From SLQH01 sp964612995 (lineage in GTDB: Bacteria; Planctomycetota; UBA11346), in NCBI GenBank assembly GCA_964612995.1, contig CAZTGE010000018.1, forward strand, positions 1 through 42,751: 42,751 nt of DNA. The letters are read 5' to 3'. A program made the position numbers and the translations under genes. Shown here piece after piece: positions 18,471 to 26,431 of this stretch. The notes below the pieces were generated by a model. It saw nothing but the letters and a program-made list of their open reading frames with translations. It was not told the DNA's origin and did no database searches. Numbering within the stretch: the stretch's first letter is position 1; every line of letters begins with the position of its first letter.

Positions 18471-18683
18471 ATGCGCATCGCCCCGTCCAGCCTGGTCTTC
18501 CTCGGCGTCGTCGGCGCCGGCTCGGTGTTCGCCATGGTCGCCAGCAGTCGCGGCTGGGGTCTGCCACGGCCGGCCAGGCAGCCGGTGAGTGTGCGCGAGG
18601 GCTCGGTCCGCGGTGCGTCCACTTCCGGCAGTCACTATCGCTCACGTTACTTCATCGGCGGCGGCTTCCACGGCGGCAAGTAG
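18471..18683 (+). CDS. Small membrane/secreted protein of the DUF4178-DUF350 cluster
   Basis: A 70-residue protein with an N-terminal hydrophobic segment (SSLVFLGVVGAGSVFAMVA). A basic Ser/Gly-rich stretch follows, ending in SHYRSRYFIGGGFHGGK. GAGGAGG-like sequence precedes the ATG. I do not recognise a named family. The C-terminal aromatic-Gly-Gly-Gly...GGK ending looks purposeful, and similar small proteins are often encoded beside DUF350. It is ten bases after the DUF4178 gene, so co-translation is likely. Confidence 0.6.
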   Translation: MRIAPSSLVFLGVVGAGSVFAMVASSRGWGLPRPARQPVSVREGSVRGASTSGSHYRSRYFIGGGFHGGK

Positions 18684-18715
18684 CCGCCGGTCATCCCCGC
18701 CCAACGGAGATCTCC

Positions 18716-18937
18716 ATGCCCGACAAGGTCATCACCCAATTCTGGGAACTGCTGCCCGCGCTGGCCTGGTTCGCCCTGGCGGCGATCCTGTTCCTGCTAA
18801 GCGTCTGGATCATGGAGAAGGTCACGCCGTTCTCCATCCGCAAGGAGATCGAAGAGGACCAGAACGTGGCGTTGGGACTGATCATCGGTGGTGCGATGAT
18901 CGCCATCGCCATCGTCCTCGGCGCTGTCATCACCTGA
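18716..18937 (+). CDS. DUF350-family membrane protein
   Basis: A 73-residue protein with two TM segments: LPALAWFALAAILFLLSVWI and GLIIGGAMIAIAIVLGAVIT, separated by FSIRKEIEEDQNVALG. The 'EIxxxxNxAxG...GxxiGiaivl' pattern is typical of DUF350 (YjfL-like) proteins. It corresponds to a single DUF350 unit, whereas many homologues carry two. GGAGA precedes the ATG at 18716. Four bases separate it from the membrane aminopropyltransferase gene, implying tight co-expression. Function is unknown. Confidence 0.78.
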   Translation: MPDKVITQFWELLPALAWFALAAILFLLSVWIMEKVTPFSIRKEIEEDQNVALGLIIGGAMIAIAIVLGAVIT

Positions 18938-18941
18938 GCGC

Positions 18942-20546
18942 ATGGACAGCGATACCACCCCGGACGTCACCGGCGCCAGCAATGGCCGCTCGGACGTCCG
19001 CCTGCTGCTGCTCGCCAGCATCTTCCTGCTGGCGGTCTGCGCGCTCGTCTACGAACTGATCGCCGGCACCCTGGAGAGCTATCTCCTGGGCGATGCGACC
19101 ACCCAATGGTCCCTGGTCATCGGTCTGTTCCTCACCGCGATGGGGGTCGGCTCCTGGCTGAGTCGCTTCGTCCGGCGCGAGCTGCTCGGGTGGTTCATCA
19201 CCATCGAACTCGCCGCGGGGCTGATCGGCGGCGCCATGGCGTTGGCCGGCTTCGCCACCTTCGCCTACACCGAACTGCATGGGCCCGTGCTCTGGGGCAT
19301 GCTGTGCGCGGTCGGCATACTGGTGGGGATGGAGATCCCACTGGTGGTGCGGATCCTGCGCAGTTTCGATGATCTGCGTGCGACGCTGGCCAACGTCCTG
19401 CCGGCCGATTACCTCGGTTCGTTGGTCGCCTCGCTGATCTTCCCCTTCGTGCTCCTGCCATATCTCGGGCTGGTCCAGGCCTGCGCCGTGGTCGGTCTGG
19501 TCAACGTCGCGGTGGCGATGCTGCTGCTGTGGCGGCTGGGGCCGTTGGTCGCGGCCGGCCGGCGACGGGCATTGTGGGTGGCGGCCACGATCGGCGTCGC
19601 GATGCTGCTCGTCACCGCATTCACCGGTACGCGGCTGGTGCGGCACATGGAGAACAGCCTCTACCAGGACGAGGTGATCTTCGCCACCACCACATCCTTC
19701 CAGCGGCTGGTGCTCACCCGCTGGCGGGGTGACACCCGGCTCTATCTCGATGGGCATCTGCAGTTCAGTTCGGTCGACGAGTACCGCTATCACGAATGCC
19801 TGGTCATGGTGCCGCTGGCCCTGGCCCCGCGGCACGAGCGGGTGCTGATCCTCGGCGGCGGCGACGGGATGGCGGCACGCGAGGTGTTGCGCCACCCCGC
19901 CGTGCGTCAGGTCGATCTGGTCGACCTCGACCCCGCGGTGACCCGGCTGTTCACCAGCAACCCGCAGCTGATGGAGCTCAACGACGCCAGCCTGCTCGAC
20001 GAGCGGGTCCGCGTGCACAATGCCGATGCGATGCAGTGGCTCGAAGACCACGTCACGCTCTACGACCTGATCCTGATGGATCTGCCCGATCCCTCGACCC
20101 CGGCGCTGGCCAAGCTCTACTCGCGCGAATTCTTCGATCTGGTCGGCCGGCATCTGGCGCCGGACGGCGTGCTCGCGACCCAGGCCACCAGTCCGTTCCG
20201 TTCGCGTGCGGCGTTCTGGTGCATCGCCTCCACCATCGCCGCGGCACGGGTCGGACCGCGCGTCGACGATCCCGGCGTGGCGCCGGCGCCGCAGTTCCAG
20301 GTCCGGCCCTATCACGCCACCGTGCCCACCTTCGGCACCTGGGGCTGGATCGTCGCCGGGGCCGACCTGCCCGATCCGGCGCAGGTCACCCTGCCGTGGA
20401 CGGGGCGGTTCCTCACTCCCGAGCTGCTGCCGCGGTTGTTCGCCTTTCCCGCCGACATGGCCCGGGTGCAGACGCCGGTCAGCCATCTCGACGATCCCGC
20501 CGTCCATCGCCTCTACCGTCAGGGGTACCACACCTATCTCGAATAG
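18942..20546 (+). CDS. Multi-pass membrane protein fused to a polyamine aminopropyltransferase domain
   Basis: A 534-residue protein. Residues ~20-215 form about seven TM helices, starting LLLLASIFLLAVCALVYELI. From ~225 there is a spermidine-synthase fold: LYLDGHLQFSSVDEYRYHE (substrate-side Tyr/His), the nucleotide motif ILGGGDGMAAREVLRH near residue 304, an acidic LVDLDPAV, and a DLPDPS motif near 380 equivalent to the catalytic D(S/T)xDP of SpeE. The catalytic signature is therefore retained. Such proteins are known as a membrane-spanning subgroup of spermidine synthases, but the acceptor amine is generally unproven. The position between DUF350 and a potassium channel suggests that the product acts at the membrane (inference). 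Confidence 0.85.
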   Translation: MDSDTTPDVTGASNGRSDVRLLLLASIFLLAVCALVYELIAGTLESYLLGDATTQWSLVIGLFLTAMGVGSWLSRFVRRELLGWFITIELAAGLIGGAMALAGFATFAYTELHGPVLWGMLCAVGILVGMEIPLVVRILRSFDDLRATLANVLPADYLGSLVASLIFPFVLLPYLGLVQACAVVGLVNVAVAMLLLWRLGPLVAAGRRRALWVAATIGVAMLLVTAFTGTRLVRHMENSLYQDEVIFATTTSFQRLVLTRWRGDTRLYLDGHLQFSSVDEYRYHECLVMVPLALAPRHERVLILGGGDGMAAREVLRHPAVRQVDLVDLDPAVTRLFTSNPQLMELNDASLLDERVRVHNADAMQWLEDHVTLYDLILMDLPDPSTPALAKLYSREFFDLVGRHLAPDGVLATQATSPFRSRAAFWCIASTIAAARVGPRVDDPGVAPAPQFQVRPYHATVPTFGTWGWIVAGADLPDPAQVTLPWTGRFLTPELLPRLFAFPADMARVQTPVSHLDDPAVHRLYRQGYHTYLE

Positions 20547-20556
20547 GAGCAGCCGC

Positions 20557-21120
20557 ATGCCCAGTCACGTGGTCACCTGTCCATCCTGCGGTTTCGCCAA
20601 TCATCCCTCCTGCAGCTTCTGTATCCGCTGCGGTGCCGATCTGCCGGCCGCCGAGTTGGTGGCCGATCCGCTGGCACCCGAAGGGGCGGTGGCCGAGGCC
20701 GACCCCGCCGCGAGCAACGCCGATCGGGTCCGCGCCGTACTCGATGAACTGGGTCACCCCGTGCGCGAGATCACGCGTGGCTGGCGGGTCAAGGTGCCGG
20801 TCGGCGAGGACCGTGCGCAGCGGGTCTACGTCCAGTTCGCCGGCCGCGATGCCGATGGCGACGACCTCATCGCCTTCTACACCGTCTGCGGTCCGATCGA
20901 TGAACAGCGGGCGCTCGAGTTGCTGCGCTGCAACGCCAAGCTGGCCTTCGGCGCGTTCTCGCTGCGCACGATCCAGCAGCGTGAGTACATCGTGCTCGGC
21001 GCCAACCAGCTCGCGACGACGGCCGACGCGCAGGAGCTGCGCAAACTCCTGCAACACATCGCCCGCACCGGCGACAGCATGGAGGTCCATCTCGGCGGCG
21101 CCGACGAGGATCTGTTCTGA
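20557..21120 (+). CDS. Zinc-ribbon protein with a YbjN/TY3H-like alpha/beta domain
   Basis: A 187-residue soluble protein. It starts with a zinc ribbon, CPSCGFANHPSCSFCIRCGA (Cys 8, 11, 22, 25), followed by an Ala/Asp-rich linker. The second domain contains DRVRAVLDELGHPVREITRG, QRVYVQFAGRDADGDDLIAF, and the helical end QELRKLLQHIARTGDSMEVH. The strand/helix order resembles YbjN or type III chaperone-like folds, though that match is by eye only. AATAGGAGCAGCC precedes the ATG at 20557, ten bases after the previous gene. It is probably an adaptor or sensor in the cluster. Confidence 0.6.
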   Translation: MPSHVVTCPSCGFANHPSCSFCIRCGADLPAAELVADPLAPEGAVAEADPAASNADRVRAVLDELGHPVREITRGWRVKVPVGEDRAQRVYVQFAGRDADGDDLIAFYTVCGPIDEQRALELLRCNAKLAFGAFSLRTIQQREYIVLGANQLATTADAQELRKLLQHIARTGDSMEVHLGGADEDLF

Positions 21121-21133
21121 AGACGAGGCAGCC

Positions 21134-22180
21134 ATGACCTTCATTCTCCGTCTGCGCCGTGTTGCACGTCGCATCGTCTCGTCACGCCGGACCGGCCTGC
21201 TGACCGTGGCCGTGCTCGCCGCCGTTGCGCTCGTTGGCAATACGCTCACCTACGTCGTGTTCGACGACGCGGCCTGGGGCGACGCTCTGTGGTACTCGAT
21301 CATCAGCGTGACCACCATCGGCTATGGCGACGAGTCGGCGGTCTCGTTCGGCGCCCGGCTGGGCACCGTGTTCTTCATCGTCTTCCTCGGCCTCTCCGTG
21401 TTCACCGTGCTCCTCGGCATGTTCGCCGATTACGTCATGGAGCGTACCCAGAAAGGAATCCGCGGCATGGGTACCGTCCTCAACAACGATCACGTGGTGA
21501 TCGCCAACTACCCCGGCGCCAGCCGGCTCAATCAGGTCCTGCGCGAGTTCGCCGGCGATCCGACCTATGGCGCCGCACCGGTGGTGCTGGTCACCGATCA
21601 GATCGCCGAGATGCCGGCGGGGCCGTGCAATCTGCAGTTCGTCAACGGCTCGCCGCTCGACGACGCCACCTGGCAGCGCGCCGCGTTGGCGGACGCCCGG
21701 CTGGTGTTGGTGTTGCCGTTCAACTACGAAGACCCCAATGCAGACGCGGTCAGCGCATCGATCGTCTCGGTGATCCAGCGGCTGGTGCCGGGCAAGCGGG
21801 TGGTGGCGGAATGTCTCGACGAGACCCGGCGCGCCCTGTTCCCGACCGACGGGGCGGTGAGCGTTGTCTGCGGGCTGCAGGTCGCCGGCAACATCCTGGT
21901 CCAGGAGCTCAGCGATCCGGGGGTCTCGCATACCCTCGAGGAGATCACCAGCAACCTGCGCGGGACCACCCTCTACAGCACCCGGATCACCGACGACGCC
22001 AGCGGCGACTACACCGCGATCGCCAAGGCGCTGCTCGATCACGGCGACAACCTGCTCAGCGTGATCCGCGGCGATCAGATCCACACCACCTTCGCGGACC
22101 TCCGGCCGCAAGCGGGCGACGTGTTGGTCTACGTCGGTGAGAAGCGGCTCGACTGGTCGGAGCTGCGCGTCGCTCGCTGA
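21134..22180 (+). CDS. Two-TM potassium channel with C-terminal RCK/TrkA-like region
   Basis: A 348-residue protein. Residues ~21-47 form TM1 (LLTVAVLAAVALVGNTLTYV). The pore loop WYSIISVTTIGYGDES holds the canonical K+ selectivity filter TIGYGD, and TM2 is FFIVFLGLSVFTVLLGMFAD. The cytoplasmic part (from ~120) has TrkA/RCK-like alpha/beta order: HVVIANYPGASRL, APVVLVTDQ, VNGSPLDDATWQRAALADAR, VVAECLD, and a C-terminal domain ending VLVYVGEKRLDWSELR. The first strand lacks the usual GxGxxG, so nucleotide gating may be altered. It is the last gene of the cluster and ends 13 bases from the convergent trmL. Confidence 0.85.
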   Translation: MTFILRLRRVARRIVSSRRTGLLTVAVLAAVALVGNTLTYVVFDDAAWGDALWYSIISVTTIGYGDESAVSFGARLGTVFFIVFLGLSVFTVLLGMFADYVMERTQKGIRGMGTVLNNDHVVIANYPGASRLNQVLREFAGDPTYGAAPVVLVTDQIAEMPAGPCNLQFVNGSPLDDATWQRAALADARLVLVLPFNYEDPNADAVSASIVSVIQRLVPGKRVVAECLDETRRALFPTDGAVSVVCGLQVAGNILVQELSDPGVSHTLEEITSNLRGTTLYSTRITDDASGDYTAIAKALLDHGDNLLSVIRGDQIHTTFADLRPQAGDVLVYVGEKRLDWSELRVAR

Positions 22181-22193
22181 GTCGGGACGGGGT

Positions 22194-22673
22194 TCAGCGG
22201 GGTGCGAAGCGATGCGCGCCGCTTTCGAAGCCCCCGGCGCGCAGGGTGGCCTGGGCGAGGATCATCGCCGCGGCGTTGGCCTGATTGTAACTGCGCACCG
22301 GCCCGAGCACCGGGATATGGACCGTGTTCGCGGCCCAGCGCTCGTGCCAGACATCCGGCAGCCCGGTGTTCTCGTTGCCGAGCACGATCACGTCGTCAGC
22401 GGCGTAGTCCGGGGCGTCGAAGCGCAGACGGCCGAACTTGGTCACCAGCCACGGGCGGCGTTCGCCGAGCCAGTCGAGGAAGGCGGTCTCGTCGGGATGG
22501 AGGGTCCAGTCGAGATGGTCCCAGTAGTCGAGGCCGGCGCGGCGGCGTGCCTTGGCGCTGAAGTCGAAGCCGCAGGGACCGATGATCTGCAGGCTGGCGC
22601 CCAGGCCGACGCACAGGCGCCCGATATTGCCGGTGTTGGGCGGAATGACCGGATGGTAGATGGCCAGGTGCAT
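22194..22673 (-). CDS. trmL: tRNA (cytidine/uridine-2'-O-)-methyltransferase TrmL
   Basis: A 159-residue SPOUT-class methyltransferase that modifies the wobble nucleotide (position 34) of tRNA-Leu isoacceptors in E. coli. The family motifs are IYHPVIPPNTGNIGRLCVG, the knot motif VLGNENTGLPDV and VRSYNQANAAAMI, where most homologues have RSLN-like sequence. The ATG at 22673 gives the normal TrmL length and starts directly at the first strand. It is the last gene of the minus-strand operon that begins with the spermidine synthase, 52 bases after the GH38-like gene. Confidence 0.88.
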   Translation of the reverse strand: MHLAIYHPVIPPNTGNIGRLCVGLGASLQIIGPCGFDFSAKARRRAGLDYWDHLDWTLHPDETAFLDWLGERRPWLVTKFGRLRFDAPDYAADDVIVLGNENTGLPDVWHERWAANTVHIPVLGPVRSYNQANAAAMILAQATLRAGGFESGAHRFAPR

Positions 22674-22725
22674 GGCTCTCCTCGCGCGGGCCAGGATGCT
22701 GGTCGCGGCCGCCGGGGAAAGCGCT

Positions 22726-24375
22726 TCACCAGCGCACGATGCAGATTTCGCCGGGACGGTAGTCGATGACCCAGGCATCCTCTTCGCTCGTCGGTTCCAG
22801 GCTCTGGATGATCCGCCCCTTGAGATCGACCAGCGAGGCGTCCTTGCTCGCGCGGGCGAGGGGGAAGAGCAGCGCGCGGCCCTGGCGGCCTTCGGTCTCG
22901 GTGAACACGGTCTCGGCGCTGCCGTCTTCGATCTGCCGGGTCCAGAGGGGGACGAGATTCTGCCCGGCACTCAGTCGCACGCTCGCCGCGCGTGGTGGGA
23001 CGTCGTCGGCCGGCTGCGGAGGCAGGCTGAGTGTCGCGGCGAGCTGAGCCAGGCCGAGCTGATCGCGATCGCGCCGGGCATCGGTCAGGGCGTAGGTCAC
23101 GGTGCCGGGGACGCTCAGACGCAGGTGGCCGCCGAGGGCGCTCACCTGCAGCGGATGCATACCGGCGACGGCCAGGCCGGCGCTGCCGGGCGGGTCGCCG
23201 AGCCAGGCCCAGCGGCAGCCGTGGCGGCGCTGGGGGCGCGGCTCGGTCAGGCTGGGATTCTGCGCGAGGATCTCGATACCGGCATCACCGCCGCAGCGCA
23301 GATAGCCGTCGCGCCAGGTGGTCGCGTGGTCGAGTTCCAGCGGGAGGTCGTCTGGCGCGCCGTTCCAGGTCGCGGCGATGCGCAGGCAGGCCTCCTCGGC
23401 GTGCAGCGTGTAGGTCAGGCGCAGCACCGCATCATCGAGGTCCCAGGTGACGCCGAGGCGGGCGCGTACCGGTCCGCTCTCCACCACCGATACGCTGACA
23501 TTGCCACCCAGCGGCACGCCGTGCAGCAGCGGGGCGGGCATCGGTGCGGTGATCGGCTGGAAGCGACCATCGATGCACAGCCGCACGATCAGGCCGTGAT
23601 CGTTGAATTCGGCCCGCACCCGGCCGTTGTCGAGGCAGTGGGTGTCGACCTCCCAATGGGGACCAGCGACCGGGTCATCGAGCGGTATGAGGTCGCGGCA
23701 TTCGAGCGGAGCCAGGCGCAGGCAGGTGAGCATCTGCGGCCCGAAGGCGCCTTCGATCACCTGGACCGGGGCGTTGAGGCCGTGGGCGTCGGTCACCGCC
23801 CATGGTGCGGGTGCGCCTTCGAGCGGCAGGTCGACGACGCAGGTGCGTTCGAGCGGCAGCGGGTTGAAGGCGCGCAGCGCGGCATCCTGGGCCGGTCGGA
23901 GTCGATCGCTGGAGCGGGTGCGGCGTTCGCCGCTCGCTCGGTCGAGCAGATCGACGACCGCGTCCCAATCGGTCGGCAGGGCGTAGCCGACGGTGGCCGC
24001 GGCGTCAGCCAGACGGCCGTTGTCGACGGTGACGTCCCATCGTGCCGAACGGCGGCGGGCGTGGGCGGGGTCGCTCGGCAGGGGGCCACGATGGATCGGC
24101 CCACCGGTCTGCGCGTCGCCCGCGTGTGCGACCTGGACCCGGCTGCCGGCGGCGCCTTCCCAGATCCAGCACGACGGCAGATCCGGGTGGTCGCAGACCA
24201 GGCGCGGGATCGCCGCCAGGTGCAGGAGCTGTGGCAGGCAGCCGTTGCCGTAGGGCAGCCGGGTGAGGGCCACCGCCTCGGTGCCGGCGTGCGCGGCCCG
24301 GCGCAGCCAGGTGAGCAGGATCGGCAGGGGTGGCAGACAGCCGTCTTCGGTCAGCGGGATCTCGAGGGCATCCAT
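22726..24375 (-). CDS. Truncated GH38 alpha-mannosidase-like protein, catalytic part mostly missing
   Basis: A 549-residue protein; GH38 enzymes are usually 800-1100. The C-terminal ~370 residues follow the GH38 beta-sandwich pattern: AFNPLPLERTCVVDLPL, the central strand DNGRVRAEFNDHGLIVRLCI, VESGPVRARLGVTWD, LEVDH-like LDHATTWRDGY, GLAVAGMHPLQV and the end WVIDYRPGEICIVRW. Only ~90 residues of the catalytic domain remain (LPYGNGCLPQLLHLAAIPRL and CWIWEGAAGSRVQVAH). There the DxFG nucleophile position appears to be L-P-Y-G. A missing nucleophile and barrel imply no mannosidase activity. A binding role or decay is possible. Yet the frame is long, intact and in operon with polyamine genes, which argues against simple decay. 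Confidence 0.6.
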   Translation of the reverse strand: MDALEIPLTEDGCLPPLPILLTWLRRAAHAGTEAVALTRLPYGNGCLPQLLHLAAIPRLVCDHPDLPSCWIWEGAAGSRVQVAHAGDAQTGGPIHRGPLPSDPAHARRRSARWDVTVDNGRLADAAATVGYALPTDWDAVVDLLDRASGERRTRSSDRLRPAQDAALRAFNPLPLERTCVVDLPLEGAPAPWAVTDAHGLNAPVQVIEGAFGPQMLTCLRLAPLECRDLIPLDDPVAGPHWEVDTHCLDNGRVRAEFNDHGLIVRLCIDGRFQPITAPMPAPLLHGVPLGGNVSVSVVESGPVRARLGVTWDLDDAVLRLTYTLHAEEACLRIAATWNGAPDDLPLELDHATTWRDGYLRCGGDAGIEILAQNPSLTEPRPQRRHGCRWAWLGDPPGSAGLAVAGMHPLQVSALGGHLRLSVPGTVTYALTDARRDRDQLGLAQLAATLSLPPQPADDVPPRAASVRLSAGQNLVPLWTRQIEDGSAETVFTETEGRQGRALLFPLARASKDASLVDLKGRIIQSLEPTSEEDAWVIDYRPGEICIVRW

Positions 24376-24427
24376 CGCAGTCCATGATGCCGCGCCGGAG
24401 GGGAGACCACAATCGCGAAGGAGGGGG

Positions 24428-25267
24428 TCAGTCGCCCAGGGCGAGGGCTTCGCGCAGCTCCGGGCTCAGCGCGAAGGAGGCGCGATGCGTCTCGGCGGTC
24501 CAGTGTCGGCAGGGCCCCGGCGGTGGATGCAGCGGTTCGGCTGGCAGGGCGGGGCCGGTCCAGGCCACCGCGAGTGGCGCCGCCGCGAGGTGGGGACCGG
24601 GACTGCGGTAGACCGCGAGCGCCTCACGGTGCGCGCGCAGGGCCGATAGCGCGGTGCGGCAGGCGGCCGGGTCGAGTGCAGGATTGCCCAGCGGGGCGAC
24701 GAGGATCCCGCCGCGCGCGAGCCGGCGGCAGAGCAATGGGGCGAAGGGACCCGGGTGGACCAGGTCGGCGGCCGGCACGGCGAGTTCGGCGCCGTCGACC
24801 ACGATCACGTCGAAGCGCTCGGTGTGCTCGGCGAGATAGCGATGGGCGTCATCGAATACCAGCTCGACGCGTGGGTCGTCGAGCCCGGTGGCGCAGGTGG
24901 GGAACCAGGCCCGGCTCGCGGCGGTGACCGCGGCATCGATCTCGATGACCACGATGCGTTCGACCAGCGGATGGCGGGCGGCCTCGCGCGCCACCCCGCC
25001 GTCGCCGCCGCCGAGGATCAGCACCCGACGCGGCGCGGGGTGGCAGGCGATCGCGCTGTGGGCCAGGCCTTCGGCGTAGGCCGCCTCGGCGCTCTCGCTG
25101 AGCACCAGCCGCCCGCCGAGCGCGAGGATGCGGCCGAGCAGGGACGAGTCGTAGACCGCGAGGCGTTGGAACGGGGTGGTCTCGGCATGGAGGCAGCCGT
25201 TGAGCTTGAGCCGCAGTGCGCAGCGGTCGCCCCAGCTCTCCTCCAGCCACAGGTCGAGCGCGTCCAC
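24428..25267 (-). CDS. Divergent spermidine-synthase-like protein
   Basis: A 279-residue protein starting at a GTG (25267-25265), three bases after the decarboxylase gene. It has the aminopropyltransferase layout: LKLNGCLHAETTPFQRLAVY, EAAYAEGLAHSAI (Tyr/Glu/His of the acceptor side), ILGGGDGGVAREAARHPLVE for the decarboxy-SAM site and IVVIEIDAAV. The catalytic loop reads VIVVDGAELAVPA instead of D(S/T)xDP. The first Asp remains but the DP pair is lost. It may act on a different amine, be a regulatory subunit, or be inactive. The C-terminal Pro-rich tail is unlike SpeE. Confidence 0.75.
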   Translation of the reverse strand: MDALDLWLEESWGDRCALRLKLNGCLHAETTPFQRLAVYDSSLLGRILALGGRLVLSESAEAAYAEGLAHSAIACHPAPRRVLILGGGDGGVAREAARHPLVERIVVIEIDAAVTAASRAWFPTCATGLDDPRVELVFDDAHRYLAEHTERFDVIVVDGAELAVPAADLVHPGPFAPLLCRRLARGGILVAPLGNPALDPAACRTALSALRAHREALAVYRSPGPHLAAAPLAVAWTGPALPAEPLHPPPGPCRHWTAETHRASFALSPELREALALGD

Positions 25268-25270
25268 GGC

Positions 25271-26431
25271 TCAGTCCTCCAGTACCACCACCGGTGGCCG
25301 GGGCAGGGAGTTGAAGGTGCTGGCGCTGGCGTGGGTGTAGGCGCCCATCATCGGTCCGGCGAGCAGCTCGCCGACGGCCAGTTCGGGCAGCACGATGCCG
25401 TCGTAGACCACGTCGATCGAATCGCAGGTCGGCCCGGCGACCACGCTGAGATGGCGGTTCCGCCCCTCGGTCGGCTGCAGCGGCAGCAGCGGGTAGTCGG
25501 CGTGATCGTAGACCTTGCCGGAGTAGCACCCGTAGAGCCCGTCGTCGAGATAATACCACATCACCCCGCCACGCAGACTGCGGCCCTGGACCGCGGTGAT
25601 CAGCGCGGCGGCCGGTGCGGCGATGTAGCGCCCCGGCTCGGCGATCAGGCGGGTATCGGGGAAATGACGGGCGAGTTCCGCCGCGATCGGCGCGCAGAAA
25701 TCTGCGATCGGCATTACCTGTTCCTGGTAGGCGACCGGGAAGCCGCCGCCGATGTCCAGGGTGTCGAGGTGGATGTCTTCGAGCGCGGCGAGGTTGAACA
25801 GCTGGCGGCAGAAGGCGATCGCATCGAGGTACTTGTAGGGGTAGCTGTTCTGGCTGCCGGCATGGAAGCACAGGCCGCGCACCCGCAGCCCGGCGTCGCG
25901 CGCGCGGCGCAGCAGGTCGAGTGCCGCGTCGGGCGCGGCGCCGAACTTGTAGCTGAGATCGACCACCGCGTCGCGCGAGCGGAAACTCAGCCGCAACAGC
26001 AGTTCGCAGTCGCCAGCGTAGGCGGCGAACTTGTCGATTTCGCTGGCGTTGTCGTAGACGAAGGTGCGGCAGCCGTAGGCCAGGGTGTGATCGATGTCGC
26101 TGCGGCGCTTGATCGGATGGGTGTGGAGGCAACGCGCGGGGTCGACCCCGGCTGCGCGCACCAGATCGACCTCGCCGTTGGAGCAGAGGTCGAAGTCACA
26201 GCCTTCGGCCGCGAGCGCGGTGACCACCGCCGGGTGGGCCAGCGCCTTGAGCGCGTAGTGGATCGCCACGCCCGGCAGTGCAGCGGCGATGTTGCGGTAG
26301 CGTTCGCGGATCACGGCGGGCGCGAGCAGCAGCACCGGGGTGCCATGGGTCGCGGCCAGTTCGCGCGCCTGGGCGGCGCTCAGTTGGATGCCGGGGATCG
26401 ATGGCAGGTCGGCCTCCGGGCGCTCGTTCAT
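25271..26431 (-). CDS. Ornithine/lysine decarboxylase-family PLP enzyme (alanine-racemase fold)
   Basis: A 386-residue group IV decarboxylase giving putrescine (or cadaverine) for the neighbouring aminopropyltransferases. Motifs are IHYALKALAHP (PLP lysine), LCFHAGSQ (PLP-stacking His), DIGGGFP, LIAEPGRY, GPTCDSID with the catalytic cysteine, and YYLDDGLYGCYSGKVYDHAD near the active site, the latter two typical of ODC rather than diaminopimelate decarboxylase. Its ATG overlaps the spermidine synthase stop (ATGA), so the two are translationally coupled. Ornithine versus lysine (or carboxynorspermidine) preference cannot be settled by eye. Confidence 0.88.
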   Translation of the reverse strand: MNERPEADLPSIPGIQLSAAQARELAATHGTPVLLLAPAVIRERYRNIAAALPGVAIHYALKALAHPAVVTALAAEGCDFDLCSNGEVDLVRAAGVDPARCLHTHPIKRRSDIDHTLAYGCRTFVYDNASEIDKFAAYAGDCELLLRLSFRSRDAVVDLSYKFGAAPDAALDLLRRARDAGLRVRGLCFHAGSQNSYPYKYLDAIAFCRQLFNLAALEDIHLDTLDIGGGFPVAYQEQVMPIADFCAPIAAELARHFPDTRLIAEPGRYIAAPAAALITAVQGRSLRGGVMWYYLDDGLYGCYSGKVYDHADYPLLPLQPTEGRNRHLSVVAGPTCDSIDVVYDGIVLPELAVGELLAGPMMGAYTHASASTFNSLPRPPVVVLED

